A stretch of DNA of 64,000 nucleotides from Sediminibacterium magnilacihabitans (GCA_002973575.1 PVEQ01000002.1:310001-374000); one strand, 5' to 3'; shown: positions 18,080-27,684, counted from the stretch's first letter. The notes: a model not told the origin generated them from the letters alone. Program-made: numbers and translations.

Positions 18080-18388
18080 TTAGCGGCCGATCTTTTCCTG
18101 CCATGCCAGCATACCGCCGGTTACGTTTACAACATTCTTATAACCCATGGTTTCCAGGATGAGGCAGGCTTGTCCGCTCCTGTTACCACTGCGGCAATAG
18201 ATGAATACTTCCTGGTCTTTGAGGTCGTCGATCTCTTCTACCTGCATGGTCTGTATTTTACCAAGAGGCAATAAGAGGCCACCGATATTGAATTCAGCAT
18301 TTTCGTGGGGTTCACGTACATCCACCAGGTTAATGGTTTCACCGGCATCCAGTTTGGCTTTCAGGGCCTCTACGGTGATTGTTTGCAT
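18080..18388 (-). CDS. rhodanese-like domain protein
   Basis: A 102-residue single-domain rhodanese without signal peptide. Conserved LVDVREPHE near residue 21 and the active-site loop IYCRSGNRSG, with the catalytic Cys at about residue 65. Rhodaneses carry a sulfane sulfur on this Cys; the physiological acceptor cannot be inferred. It lies 83 bp downstream of the OmpA-family gene, separated by a long inverted repeat that probably terminates the OmpA transcript. Confidence 0.92.
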   Translation of the reverse strand: MQTITVEALKAKLDAGETINLVDVREPHENAEFNIGGLLLPLGKIQTMQVEEIDDLKDQEVFIYCRSGNRSGQACLILETMGYKNVVNVTGGMLAWQEKIGR

Positions 18389-18399
18389 AGAAAGAAAAT

Positions 18400-18457
18400 T
18401 AAAAAGTCAGCGTTCAAAAGTCAAAAATATTACATTTTGTCCTTTGAACGCTGACTT
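18400..18457 (-). terminator. long inverted repeat, probable terminator after OmpA-family gene
   Basis: AAGTCAGCGTTCAAA (18404-18418) and TTTGAACGCTGACTT (18443-18457) are perfect 15-bp arms around a 24-base loop. Read on the minus strand the hairpin ends in TTTTTAATTTT, as for an intrinsic terminator after the OmpA gene (stop at 18472). The loop is unusually long. Confidence 0.65.
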
Positions 18458-18471
18458 ATATCATTGATAGG

Positions 18472-19818
18472 TTAGTATTTCAGCTTCAGCTCTACCCTCC
18501 TGTTCTGGGTACGTCCGGCGGCAGTTTTGTTATCAGCTACCGGTCTGCCTGGGCCATATCCTGCGGCACTCAGCCTGGAAGCATCTAGACCCTTGCGCAC
18601 AAGGTATTTGTAAACGGCTTTAGCACGTTTCTCGCTCAGCACCTGGTTGGCGGCTTCTTTACCTACATTATCGGTATGGCCTTCTATATCGAGTTTCAAT
18701 GCTGCATCTTCTTTCATCACAGCCACTACCTCATTGAGCTCCTTGGTAGATTTGGTGGCTATCTTATCGCTGCCGGTGAGGAAGAGAATGTTTTTGGCAT
18801 TTTTCTGCACTTTTTCTACCAGTTCTTTCTTCACTTCGGGGCAACCAAAATTGGCTTTGGTACCCGGTACATCCGGACACCTGTCTTCTTCATCATTCAC
18901 GCCATCGTGATCTCTGTCGGGTACGGGGCAACCCTGGTAACGGGCCACACCCGGAACGGTAGGACATTTATCTTCTTCATCATTGATGCCATCACCGTCT
19001 GTATCGGGCACCGGGCATCCATCGTATTTGGCAACACCTTTAACGGTAGGACATTTATCGTTTTCATCATTGATGCCGTCGCCATCTGTATCGGGTACGG
19101 GGCATCCATCGTATTTGGCAATACCCGGAACAGTGGGACATTTGTCTTTGTTATCGGGAATACCATCTCCGTCCGAATCTTTATCGGCCGGAGGCGGTGG
19201 AGGCGTTACCAGGGCAGTCTGCTTTCTTTCCACAATCGGGGAAGCAATGCCGATGGAATAACTCATATAGTTCACAGCCAGCGAGGTTACGGCTGCTTTA
19301 TAGGTTCCCAATACATGAACGAAAGTACCCTCTCCCAGCTTGAATTGTAACCCAGCACCAATTGGTGCATACGCGGCAAAATAGCTGCCTCCATACATAG
19401 AAGCGCCTACACCCGCTCTGAGATAAGGAACTAAAAAGTACTTGTCAGTAAGCAGTTTCAGGTTCAGGTTGGCATCTGTTTCCAGCAAGAATTTGCTGTT
19501 AGTGGGTGTAGCGATTCCGCTTTTATAATAAAAAGGGTAAGTAACAAATGAGCCATTCAATGTACCCATGAAATCCAGGTGTTCGGTAAGTCCTTCGAAA
19601 TACTGGATAGATAAACCCGGATCCATGTCTTTGATCTTGGTCCAGTAACCATTCGACAAAACACTGGAGAGCGATTTTGTTTCGAGCAATTTCGCAGTTT
19701 TCATGTCCTGCAAAAAGAAACTGATGCCCAGGCTGGGCCTTTTCTTGTAACTGGGTTCCTGCGCCATGGAAGCTATTGATAAACCAATTCCAATGGCGGC
19801 TAGAAGCATTTTCTTCAT
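18472..19818 (-). CDS. OmpA-family outer membrane protein with thrombospondin type 3 repeats
   Basis: A 448-residue exported protein: signal peptide (ends SIASMAQ), an N-terminal beta-barrel (about 25-195), a PPPPP linker, four Ca-binding thrombospondin type 3 repeats (about 213-327, DxDGDGI and DKCPTVPG units), and a C-terminal OmpA domain. The last contains the peptidoglycan-binding motif IEGHTDNVG with NRRVELKL at the end. It links outer membrane and murein. The repeats have a period near 28 residues, mirrored by an approximate 84-bp DNA repeat at 18838-19182. Confidence 0.93.
   Translation of the reverse strand: MKKMLLAAIGIGLSIASMAQEPSYKKRPSLGISFFLQDMKTAKLLETKSLSSVLSNGYWTKIKDMDPGLSIQYFEGLTEHLDFMGTLNGSFVTYPFYYKSGIATPTNSKFLLETDANLNLKLLTDKYFLVPYLRAGVGASMYGGSYFAAYAPIGAGLQFKLGEGTFVHVLGTYKAAVTSLAVNYMSYSIGIASPIVERKQTALVTPPPPPADKDSDGDGIPDNKDKCPTVPGIAKYDGCPVPDTDGDGINDENDKCPTVKGVAKYDGCPVPDTDGDGINDEEDKCPTVPGVARYQGCPVPDRDHDGVNDEEDRCPDVPGTKANFGCPEVKKELVEKVQKNAKNILFLTGSDKIATKSTKELNEVVAVMKEDAALKLDIEGHTDNVGKEAANQVLSEKRAKAVYKYLVRKGLDASRLSAAGYGPGRPVADNKTAAGRTQNRRVELKLKY
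18838..19182 (-). repeat. tandem approximate 84-bp repeats encoding TSP type 3 units
   Basis: Four direct repeats inside the OmpA-family gene encode the units D-K-C-P-T-V-x-G-x-A-K-Y-x-G-C-P-V-P-D. The middle copies are the most similar at DNA level, so the array may expand or contract by recombination. Confidence 0.75.
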
Positions 19819-19885
19819 AAACAGTAATTGTTAGTTAAAACAAATGTACAGGCAGATTCCCGTTTTTGTATATAGCAGTTTTAAA

Positions 19886-20440
19886 TTATTCCACTGTGCC
19901 TTTGGACACTACTTCCACTTTAACTTTTGTCAGTCCGCTCTTCATAAAATCCAATTGCCTGGCCGCTACCCTGCTCAGGTCTACTACACGTCCTCTCTTT
20001 TTCATGCGGGGATGCATCCGGTCATTGATGCGAACGATCACTGTTTTATTATTCTTGAGGTTGGTAACCCTCACCCAGGTATTCAGTTTGAGGTGGTTAC
20101 TCGCGGCTGTGTATTTGCTGTTGCGAAATATTTCACCAGTGGCGGTTTTGGTACCATCCAGGTTGGAGCTGTAAAAGCTGGCAATACCTGTAAAGCTGAT
20201 GGCTTCCACACCCGAAAGCGAGTCAGTTGCAGGCTTGGTCAATGCCACCGAATCGGTGCCGGCTTTAAGCAGAGAGTCGGTTCTCACGGAGTCTGCCGGT
20301 AAAGGCAGCGTATCCGTCTGGGGTACCACTGTTGTATCCCGTTGTATGAGGCCGTTGACCTTTTGTACCGGGGTATCCATACGGAATCCCAGCCAAAAAA
20401 GACTGCACAGGGGAAAGAGCACGTAGATGATCTTTTTCAT
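19886..20440 (-). CDS. RlpA-like double-psi beta-barrel protein
   Basis: A 184-residue exported or membrane-anchored protein. An N-terminal hydrophobic segment (YVLFPLCSLFWLGF) is followed by a Thr/Ser/Asp-rich linker and a C-terminal double-psi beta-barrel with GIASFYSSNLDGTKTATGE, LNTWVRVTNL, VRINDR and DLSRVAARQLDF. These are RlpA-family motifs; in Pseudomonas RlpA is a lytic transglycosylase acting on denuded septal glycan. No SPOR domain is present. The Asp of VRINDR is a conserved active-site residue in RlpA. Enzymatic activity is inferred. Confidence 0.85.
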   Translation of the reverse strand: MKKIIYVLFPLCSLFWLGFRMDTPVQKVNGLIQRDTTVVPQTDTLPLPADSVRTDSLLKAGTDSVALTKPATDSLSGVEAISFTGIASFYSSNLDGTKTATGEIFRNSKYTAASNHLKLNTWVRVTNLKNNKTVIVRINDRMHPRMKKRGRVVDLSRVAARQLDFMKSGLTKVKVEVVSKGTVE

Positions 20441-20650
20441 AAAATCGGTTTAATCGTATATCGCACACCGACCCTCCGATTCACATAATCAAATTAGGTA
20501 ATTATCTGTTGCTTAGGAGGGCTTTCATTAGGATGTGTATAAATACAGTTGCCCTCCCTGGCCAAACACCGTGCCAAAAAGCAAGCCAATTCACCAACAG
20601 CACTGGTTATCAATATATTAGCGGATATTATTTTACAATTAACTGACCAT

Positions 20651-21658
20651 TCATAACATAAATGAAGGTCCTATACGCCCGATCCGCTGCTCCAATAGCA
20701 TCAGGTCAACCAGGGTAAATGCCGTTACGGCTTCCAGTACCACGGGTACCCGGAGGGCTATGCAGAGGTCGTGCCTGCCCTTGACAGAGAGGGACTCAAT
20801 GGCATTGGTTTCCCAGTTCCAGGTCTGCTGTTCTTTAGGGGTAGAAGAAGTGGGTTTGATGGCGATGCGGAAGACCAACTCATTGCCGTTGGTAATACCC
20901 CCCACTATGCCACCAGCATGGTTGGTACGCGTTTTCCCGCTGGCATCTTCGATGGCATCATTGTGCTCGGTACCGAACATCCGGGCAGCGGCAAAGCCTG
21001 CTCCGAATTCAATGCCTTTTACGGCGGGGATGGCAAAAACAGCATGACTGATCAACGATTCTGCCGAATCGAAGAAATGCTCTCCCAGGCCCACCGGCAG
21101 TCCGTTCACCCGGCACTCAACAATACCGCCTATAGAGTCTTTGGCATCGATGGCTTTTTGCAGCCCTTTTTCCAGGTCTGCCTCGCCTCCAATTTCAAGT
21201 ATGGTGGATACAACCTGTATATGTCCCAGCAATTTTTTCGCGATCACACCGGCAGCCACCATGCAAACCGTCAGCCTGCCGCTGAAATGTCCGCCTCCCC
21301 TGAAATCTTCAAAACCGCCATACTTGGCGTGAGCGGTAAAATCTGCATGTCCCGGCCGCGGCACAGCACGTTGTTTTTCATAATCGCCGCTGCGGGTATT
21401 CTTGTTCTCAAATAAAATAGTGATGGGAGCGCCCGTTGTATGCCCATTGAAAATGCCGCTTTTAAAAATGGGCAGGTCGTCCTCCTTGCGGGGAGTAGTT
21501 CCTTTATGGTTGCCGCCTTTGCGGCGCTCGATATCGGTAAGAAAATCTTCCACAGACAGGGGCAGTCCGGCCGGGCAGCCATCTATCACAAGTCCCACAC
21601 TTTCGCCGTGCGACTCACCAAAAATATGTATGCGGAAAAGGCGACCGAAAGAGTTCAT
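20651..21658 (-). CDS. aroC: chorismate synthase
   Basis: A 335-residue FMN-dependent enzyme converting EPSP to chorismate, the last common step of aromatic synthesis. Signatures: GESHGESVGLVIDGCPAG near residue 14, RRKGGNHKGTTPRKEDD, RPGHADFTAHAKYG near 100, and GGIVGGITNGNEL near 250. It is the last gene of the minus-strand aromatic amino acid operon, 34 bp after aroA. No obvious intrinsic terminator follows. Confidence 0.97.
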   Translation of the reverse strand: MNSFGRLFRIHIFGESHGESVGLVIDGCPAGLPLSVEDFLTDIERRKGGNHKGTTPRKEDDLPIFKSGIFNGHTTGAPITILFENKNTRSGDYEKQRAVPRPGHADFTAHAKYGGFEDFRGGGHFSGRLTVCMVAAGVIAKKLLGHIQVVSTILEIGGEADLEKGLQKAIDAKDSIGGIVECRVNGLPVGLGEHFFDSAESLISHAVFAIPAVKGIEFGAGFAAARMFGTEHNDAIEDASGKTRTNHAGGIVGGITNGNELVFRIAIKPTSSTPKEQQTWNWETNAIESLSVKGRHDLCIALRVPVVLEAVTAFTLVDLMLLEQRIGRIGPSFML

Positions 21659-21692
21659 AGTACGCGTGTTTAATTAAAAAGGCTGCTTGGCT

Positions 21693-22964
21693 TTACTTTT
21701 GAATTTTTATCACTGCTCCCAATTGCTGAATATGTTCATAGAAATCGGGATAAGATTTATTGATGGCATCGGCTTCTTCAATGATTACGTCTCCGTTTGC
21801 CTTTAACGCTGCAACGGCACAGGCCATGGCAATGCGGTGATCGTGGTGCGAATGGGTAACAGCGCCCTTCATACCTGTATTACCTTTCACCAGCATCAGG
21901 TTACCCTGCAATGTGATTTCAATACCCAATTTAGCAAACTCTTCCTGTAAAGTGAGGCCGCGGTTGCTTTCTTTGTGGGCCAGCCTTTCCACACCTTCAA
22001 TCACCGTAATTCCTTCACAGCAGGCGGCTAAAGCCACCAGCGGCGGGAACAGATCGGGACAATCTGTGGCATTGAAATGGAATGCCTTTAGCGACAAGGG
22101 TCCTATTTCAATTTCATCAGGACGAATAGATAATTTGCATCCGCAGTCTGACAAAGCCTGTAAAATAGCTTTATCGGCCTGGGTGGAATACACATCCAAT
22201 CCCTTCACGGTAATATCACCTGCTACGGCTCCTGCTACCAACAGAAATGCCGCGCCGCTCCAATCACCTTCAACAGTGTAAGTAAATGCGGCAGGTGCAG
22301 GTTTCGCTTTTTGAAACCTGAACTGTTCATAATCGGTGTGTGATACCTCCCACCCGAAATGCTGCATCACCTGCAATGTGAGATCGATATAAGGTTTGCT
22401 TTTCAGGTTGTTCACTGTTATGACAGCTCCGTTAGCGCCTGCAGCGCCATAAGCCATGAGCAAGCCAGTGAGGAATTGTGAGCTGAGCGAACCATCCACA
22501 GTGATGTCTGCAGGTTGCAGCGGTCCCTGTATCTTCAGCGGCAAACGTCCTTTATTCGATTGAATGTTTACACTCAGTTGAGGTAATATCTCATCAAAAA
22601 AATCCATGGGCCTGGTCAGCAAGCTGCCGGTACCATTGATGGTGAGCAGCTGAGCGCTCAACGCCGCGATGGGCGTAAACATGCGTATACCCAAACCACT
22701 TTCACCGCAATTGATCTCTGAATTTAAAGGCGCAACACCTTTGGAATGGATAACGATGTTACCATCCGCTTCTTTCGCAACAACAGCGCCCAGTTTCTGT
22801 ATCACATCCAGTGCAGCCTGATCGTCGTTGCTATTGCCGGGATTAACGATGGTAGTAGTTGTTCCGGCAAGCAGGGCGGCGGCACAGGCTCTTTGCATAC
22901 TGCTCTTACTGGCTGCCGCTCTGATAGCACCTTTTATAACAGATGGAGAAACGGTAACAATCAT
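21693..22964 (-). CDS. aroA: 3-phosphoshikimate 1-carboxyvinyltransferase (EPSP synthase)
   Basis: A 423-residue enzyme transferring enolpyruvyl from PEP to shikimate-3-phosphate. Visible are the N-terminal AASKSSMQRACAAALLAG substrate loop (K20 region), NCGESGLGIRMF near 85, DGSLSSQFLTGLL near 157 and HSHHDHRIAMACAVAAL near 373 with its catalytic region. Members normally have a TS(G)N start; here AASKSSMQRA is slightly divergent, resembling Bacteroidota enzymes. It overlaps aroB by 4 bases, indicating translational coupling. Confidence 0.94.
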   Translation of the reverse strand: MIVTVSPSVIKGAIRAAASKSSMQRACAAALLAGTTTTIVNPGNSNDDQAALDVIQKLGAVVAKEADGNIVIHSKGVAPLNSEINCGESGLGIRMFTPIAALSAQLLTINGTGSLLTRPMDFFDEILPQLSVNIQSNKGRLPLKIQGPLQPADITVDGSLSSQFLTGLLMAYGAAGANGAVITVNNLKSKPYIDLTLQVMQHFGWEVSHTDYEQFRFQKAKPAPAAFTYTVEGDWSGAAFLLVAGAVAGDITVKGLDVYSTQADKAILQALSDCGCKLSIRPDEIEIGPLSLKAFHFNATDCPDLFPPLVALAACCEGITVIEGVERLAHKESNRGLTLQEEFAKLGIEITLQGNLMLVKGNTGMKGAVTHSHHDHRIAMACAVAALKANGDVIIEEADAINKSYPDFYEHIQQLGAVIKIQK

Positions 22965-23983
22965 GTAAACTGGTTGAAAATTTCTTTTAATTGCACAAAC
23001 AACAAAGGCTGTACCACGCCTTTACCGATCTTTTCCAGGAGGATATAACTGATCTGCTGGTTGTCTTTCTTTTTATCTTTCTGTAATATCCTGAACGCTT
23101 CTTTGGTATCGAATTCGGCAAACGTAGGCAACCCGTACTTGTCCAGCACTGCTATCAGTTCATCGGCCTGCTTGAAACCTTTCAACTGTTTCGACATCAA
23201 TGCTGCATACGTCATGCCAATGCTGATGGCCTGCCCATGACTCAGTTCATACATATTTTCAATGGCATGACCCAGGGTATGCCCGTAATTCAGCAGCTTG
23301 CGTTCTCCTTTTTCAAACTCATCGTTCACCACTACTTTGGTTTTGATGAGTACATTCCTTTCAATGAGCTTCGCCAGTAATTGTGCATCGCGCTGAAAAT
23401 CGGTGAGGCGGTGCGACTGCAGCAATTTGAACAGGGCTGCGTCTTTGATAGCGGCGTGTTTGATGATCTCTGCAAAACCATTCTGCCATTCAACTTTGGG
23501 AAGAGATTTCAGGAAACTGTGATCGAAGAGCAGAAAAGATGGCTGACGGATCAGTCCCACCATATTCTTATATACGCCTACATCAATCCCATTCTTCCCG
23601 CCGATCGAAGCGTCTACCATGGCCAACAATGAAGTAGGCACGAACCCGCATGCAATGCCCCGCATATAGATACCGGCTACATAACCGGTGATATCGGTGA
23701 TCACGCCACCGCCCACACCTACCAGGGTCGTCTTACGGTCTGCACCCAATTCAATCAGCTGATCTATTACCACATCCACCGTCTGCTGCACCTTGAATTC
23801 TTCACCCGGCTTGAGCACGATGGTATTCCAGCCTTTGAATTTTTTCTGGTGGGCTTTAAACACATGTTCATCCGTGACGATCACGGTTCTTTCTTTGGCT
23901 ACCAGTTTTTCCAGGCGAGCAAAATCGGCATGGAAATAATAATCCACTGCACTATTGCTGAACGAAACTTTTTTCTTCTTCAT
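22961..23983 (-). CDS. aroB: 3-dehydroquinate synthase
   Basis: A 340-residue NAD and metal dependent enzyme forming 3-dehydroquinate from DAHP. GVGGGVITDITGYVAGIYMRGI near residue 88, PTSLLAMVDASIGGKNGID near 115, and metal ligands in NGFAEIIKHA, LNYGHTLGHAIE and LSHGQAISIGM are all present. It follows the DAHP synthase gene by 8 bp and overlaps aroA by 4, placing two early shikimate steps side by side. Confidence 0.97.
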   Translation of the reverse strand: MKKKKVSFSNSAVDYYFHADFARLEKLVAKERTVIVTDEHVFKAHQKKFKGWNTIVLKPGEEFKVQQTVDVVIDQLIELGADRKTTLVGVGGGVITDITGYVAGIYMRGIACGFVPTSLLAMVDASIGGKNGIDVGVYKNMVGLIRQPSFLLFDHSFLKSLPKVEWQNGFAEIIKHAAIKDAALFKLLQSHRLTDFQRDAQLLAKLIERNVLIKTKVVVNDEFEKGERKLLNYGHTLGHAIENMYELSHGQAISIGMTYAALMSKQLKGFKQADELIAVLDKYGLPTFAEFDTKEAFRILQKDKKKDNQQISYILLEKIGKGVVQPLLFVQLKEIFNQFT

Positions 23984-23991
23984 GCTGCCAC

Positions 23992-25077
23992 TTAGGAATT
24001 CATGATCTTATTCTGGTGATTGATACTCTCCATGTGTACAGCATCAAAATATTTGGTCACGAATTCTTTGCTCAGTCCCAGTTGCTCCCCTTTCGCGAAA
24101 GCCCTTTCAAGAATAGCGTTCCAACGATTGGTTTGCAGGATGGTGATGTTGTTGTCTTTTTTATACTGGCCGATCTTTTCAGCCACTTTCATACGTTGTC
24201 CGAGGAGCAGCAGCAATTCATCATCGAGCTGGTTGATCTGCTGGCGCATTTTTTCCATGGCAGCATGCAGCGCTTCCGAATCGATATCTTCTTTACGCCA
24301 TACGATCGAGTTGATCATTTCACCCAGGCGCTCCGGCGTGATTTGTTGTTTGGCATCACTCCAGGCATGATCGGGATCGATATGGCTTTCAATGATCAGT
24401 CCGTCGAAATCGAGGTCGATCGCTTTCTGTGCCACATCCAGTAATATATCTCTTCTTCCGCAGATATGCGAAGGGTCGTTAATGAGCAACAGACCGGGGT
24501 TACGGCGTTTCATCTCAATGGCCAGGTGCCACATAGGTGCGTTGCGGTATTCGGTATTGCCATAAGAGCTGAAGCCGCGGTGGATGAGTCCGATATTTTT
24601 GATGCCGGCTTTTGCTACACGCTCTACTGCACCAATCCACAATTCGAGGTCGGGGTTGATCGGGTTCTTGATCAATACGGGAACGTCCACACCCCTCAGT
24701 GCATCGGCAACTTCCTGTACGCTGAACGGGTTCACGGTAGTACGTGCGCCGATCCATAATACATCTACATCGAAATGCAGGGCATCTTCTACCTGCTTGG
24801 CGGTAGCCACTTCTATTGCCACAGGCAGGCCGGATTCTTTCCTGGCACGCTGTAACCAGGGAAGGCCTTTGGTGCCGATCCCTTCAAAACTGCCGGGACG
24901 GGTACGCGGCTTCCATATACCTGCGCGGAGGATGTCTACTTTACCGGTAGCCGCCAAACGTTTAGCGGTTTCTACCACTTGTTCTTCGGTCTCTGCACTG
25001 CAGGGTCCTGAGATGATGAGTGGGCGCTTGGTCAAGAGCGCTTCCACTGCTGATTTTTGGTCAATTGCTTGCTCCAT
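23992..25077 (-). CDS. bifunctional DAHP synthase / chorismate mutase
   Basis: A 361-residue fusion. Residues about 10-260 are a type I-beta (AroA-Q class) 3-deoxy-D-arabino-heptulosonate 7-phosphate synthase: IISGPCSAE, RAGIWKPRTRPGSFEGIG, LWIGARTTVNPFSVQ, GFSSYGNTEYRNAP and NDPSHICGRR. Residues about 265-361 are an AroQ-type chorismate mutase helix bundle (MRQQINQLDDELLLLLGQRMKVAEKIGQYKK). It starts the shikimate path and commits chorismate to Phe/Tyr. The mutase is here rather than on pheA or tyrA, which both lack it in this operon. Feedback control in such fusions usually works through prephenate or chorismate at the mutase domain. Confidence 0.95.
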   Translation of the reverse strand: MEQAIDQKSAVEALLTKRPLIISGPCSAETEEQVVETAKRLAATGKVDILRAGIWKPRTRPGSFEGIGTKGLPWLQRARKESGLPVAIEVATAKQVEDALHFDVDVLWIGARTTVNPFSVQEVADALRGVDVPVLIKNPINPDLELWIGAVERVAKAGIKNIGLIHRGFSSYGNTEYRNAPMWHLAIEMKRRNPGLLLINDPSHICGRRDILLDVAQKAIDLDFDGLIIESHIDPDHAWSDAKQQITPERLGEMINSIVWRKEDIDSEALHAAMEKMRQQINQLDDELLLLLGQRMKVAEKIGQYKKDNNITILQTNRWNAILERAFAKGEQLGLSKEFVTKYFDAVHMESINHQNKIMNS

Positions 25078-25101
25078 ATAAATTGAATTGTCTGTTGCTT
25101 G

Positions 25102-26790
25102 TTATGCTTCGCCACGTTTGTTGGGCCGGCGTCCGCCACTATCGGCATCGTTCATACGTATCCTTCTTCCTTTGTAATTCTTTCCATCCAGCGCACGGAT
25201 CATCTGGTTGGCTGCTCCTTTTTCTATCTCCACCCAACTGTTCATGTCTTTCATATCTATCCTGCCCAGCACTTCTTTCTTCAGGTCGCTCATGTCCAAG
25301 ATGAATTGCAGGAAGCTCGCTTTGTAAAATCCGTCTTTGGTACCGAGGTTCACAAAAAGGCGACTGTATCCGTTACTACCACCCCTGTCCCTGCGGCTTT
25401 CGTAAGCACCTCCGTCCCTCCTGCCGTTGCCGCGACTATCACGTTGCTCATTCTTTCCACGCTCGCGCACATTCAGGTCTTCGGCGTTTTCATAATATTT
25501 GAGGAAACGGTCGAACTCCATCGCCGCTACCCTTTTCAATACTTCTTCCTTGCTCACATCGGCGAATTTTTCGGCCAGCATGGGAACATAAGTCTCATAG
25601 TCGCCGTGACTGATATCGGCCGACAGCAATTTATCCATGAAATGGAAGAACTGTTTACGGCACACGTCTTTGCCGCTTGGAATATCCAGTTTATGAAACT
25701 TAGAATTATTGATTCGTTCAATCTGCTTCAGCTTGTACATTTCTTTCGAATGCACAATGGCAATGCTGATACCCTGGTTACCCGCCCTGCCCGTTCTTCC
25801 GCTGCGGTGTGTGTACACTTCCACATCATCGGGTAGTTCGTAGTTGATTACATGGGTAATACCCTGCACATCGATACCGCGTGCCGCCACATCGGTGGCG
25901 ATCAGTAATTGCAGGCTCTTATCACGAAACTGACCCATTACTTTATCGCGCTGCACCTGTGTGAGGTCGCCGTGCAATGCGTCGATATCGTATCCTTCCC
26001 TGGTGAGGCGTTCAGATATTTCCTGCGCGTCTACTTTCGTGCGGGTAAAAATGATACCATAGATACCGGGGTTGAAATCGATGATGCGCTTCAATGTTTG
26101 ATAACGATGCTGCGCCGATGTTACATAATACTGGTGGTCGATGCTTTTGTTGGCGGTATTTACTTTACCAACAGTTACTTCCACCGGGTCTTTCATGTAA
26201 CGTTTGCTCACCTTGCGTATTTCGGGTGGCATGGTAGCGCTGAATAACCAGGTGCTTTCGCGTTGCGGGGTATTCTTCAGGATGAATTCAATATCATCCT
26301 GGAAGCCCATGTTCAGCATTTCATCCGCTTCATCCAGCACCACATATTCAATCTGTTCCAGGTTGATGGCTTTTCTTTCGATCAGGTCTATCAACCTGCC
26401 CGGTGTGGCCACCACGATCTGCACGCCTTTTTTCAGGTCGCGGATCTGCAGTCCGATGGAAGTACCTCCGTAAACAGCTACTACTGAAACACCTTTGATG
26501 TATTTTTTAAAGAGCTCTATTTCTTTTACGATCTGTAAGCAGAGTTCCCTCGTGGGACAAACCACCAGCGCCTGCGGATGTTTGGCTGCCGCATCGATGA
26601 TGTGCAGCAGGGGTAATCCGAATGCCGCTGTTTTGCCAGTACCTGTTTGTGCCAGCCCAATAAAATCCTTGGTTCCGCTGAGCAAAACCGGTATCGCCTG
26701 TTCCTGTATGGGGGTTGGGTTTACATACCCCAACTCATCGGTTGCCTGAATCAATCTGGCGTCAATTCCCAACCCTTCAAATGTCGTCAT
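25102..26790 (-). CDS. DEAD-box RNA helicase with DbpA-type RNA-binding domain
   Basis: A 562-residue RNA helicase. Q motif region, AQTGTGKTAAFGLPLL (motif I, about residue 43), TPGRLIDL (Ib), VLDEADEMLNMGF (II), SATMPPE (III), IATDVAARGIDVQG (V) and HRSGRTGRAG (VI). A Gly/Arg-rich linker (about 450-475) leads to a C-terminal DbpA/CsdA-like RNA-binding domain (LFVNLGTKDGFYKASF to RIRMNDADS). It likely remodels rRNA or mRNA structure. It sits within the aromatic operon, between tyrA (54 bp upstream) and the DAHP synthase gene (24 bp downstream), an odd location. Confidence 0.94.
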   Translation of the reverse strand: MTTFEGLGIDARLIQATDELGYVNPTPIQEQAIPVLLSGTKDFIGLAQTGTGKTAAFGLPLLHIIDAAAKHPQALVVCPTRELCLQIVKEIELFKKYIKGVSVVAVYGGTSIGLQIRDLKKGVQIVVATPGRLIDLIERKAINLEQIEYVVLDEADEMLNMGFQDDIEFILKNTPQRESTWLFSATMPPEIRKVSKRYMKDPVEVTVGKVNTANKSIDHQYYVTSAQHRYQTLKRIIDFNPGIYGIIFTRTKVDAQEISERLTREGYDIDALHGDLTQVQRDKVMGQFRDKSLQLLIATDVAARGIDVQGITHVINYELPDDVEVYTHRSGRTGRAGNQGISIAIVHSKEMYKLKQIERINNSKFHKLDIPSGKDVCRKQFFHFMDKLLSADISHGDYETYVPMLAEKFADVSKEEVLKRVAAMEFDRFLKYYENAEDLNVRERGKNEQRDSRGNGRRDGGAYESRRDRGGSNGYSRLFVNLGTKDGFYKASFLQFILDMSDLKKEVLGRIDMKDMNSWVEIEKGAANQMIRALDGKNYKGRRIRMNDADSGGRRPNKRGEA

Positions 26791-26844
26791 GTATTAAAAT
26801 TTGCCGCAAAGTTACCGTTTCTACAGGGCTTTGCTGTTTTTTGT

Positions 26845-27684
26845 TTACTTCAATATGCGCCTGATCCCATTGGCATTTTCAATCAGTTCCTGCAGGTAAT
26901 CGTAATTTTCCTTCTCCAGGCATGCTTTGAATTTGCGCAATTGGGCAATATGTTCATTCAGTACATCCAACACATTTTCTTTATTCTGCATAAAGATAGG
27001 TACCCACATAGCGGGGTTACTCTTGGCCAATCGCACCGTGCTTTCAAAACCACCACTGGCCAGTTCGAAAATGGCGTCCTCTTCTTTTTCCTTTTCCAGC
27101 ACCGTATTGGCCAATGCAAAAGAAGTGATGTGTGATATATGGCTCACATAAGCCACGTGCACATCGTGGTCATCGGCGTTCATATACACCAGGTGCATGC
27201 CCAATAACCGATATACTTCTTCAACACAGGCTACTGCATCGGCATCGCTGTTGGCTTTATCGCAGATCACAGTGGCTTTATCGGTGAACGCGCCTTTTAC
27301 CGCAGCTTCCGGACCGCTGTATTCTGTACCCCACATCGGGTGTGTGGCCACAAAGCGCCCTCTTTTCGCATGACCTGCTACCGATGCACAGATCATTTTT
27401 TTAGTGGAGCCTACATCCATCACTACCTGGCGGTCTGCCATATCCAGTACTTGCGGCAATAAAGTTTCTGCCGCATTGATGGGCGTGGCCAGTATCACCA
27501 AATCTGATTGCGTTACGGCTTCCTGCAACGGCAATACTGCATCTACCAACCCCAGTGCCAATGCCTTTTCTGCATGCACGGCATGCTTATCCACCCCAAT
27601 GATATGCTTCGCAAAGCCTTTCTCTTTCAGGGCAATGGCCATGGAGCCACCTATCAATCCCGTACCAATGATCGTTACTCTCAT
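26845..27684 (-). CDS. tyrA: prephenate dehydrogenase
   Basis: A 279-residue NAD(P)-dependent enzyme oxidising prephenate to 4-hydroxyphenylpyruvate for tyrosine. The Rossmann motif GTGLIGGSMAIAL is at residue 7; DVGSTKK near 92 and THPMWGTEYSGPEAA near 113 carry the conserved His and substrate loop; VAYVSHISHITSFAL near 178. No chorismate mutase domain and no C-terminal ACT domain are present. The start overlaps the aminotransferase stop by 4 bases (ATGA type). Confidence 0.94.
   Translation of the reverse strand: MRVTIIGTGLIGGSMAIALKEKGFAKHIIGVDKHAVHAEKALALGLVDAVLPLQEAVTQSDLVILATPINAAETLLPQVLDMADRQVVMDVGSTKKMICASVAGHAKRGRFVATHPMWGTEYSGPEAAVKGAFTDKATVICDKANSDADAVACVEEVYRLLGMHLVYMNADDHDVHVAYVSHISHITSFALANTVLEKEKEEDAIFELASGGFESTVRLAKSNPAMWVPIFMQNKENVLDVLNEHIAQLRKFKACLEKENYDYLQELIENANGIRRILK

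Noticed and set aside
18838..19182. Possible CRISPR or non-coding tandem repeat
   Set aside because: The period is in frame and encodes thrombospondin type 3 units inside the OmpA-family gene.
20441..20650. Gap between the RlpA-like gene and aroC
   Set aside because: I looked for a small RNA, leader peptide or terminator in these 210 bp and saw none that could be supported.
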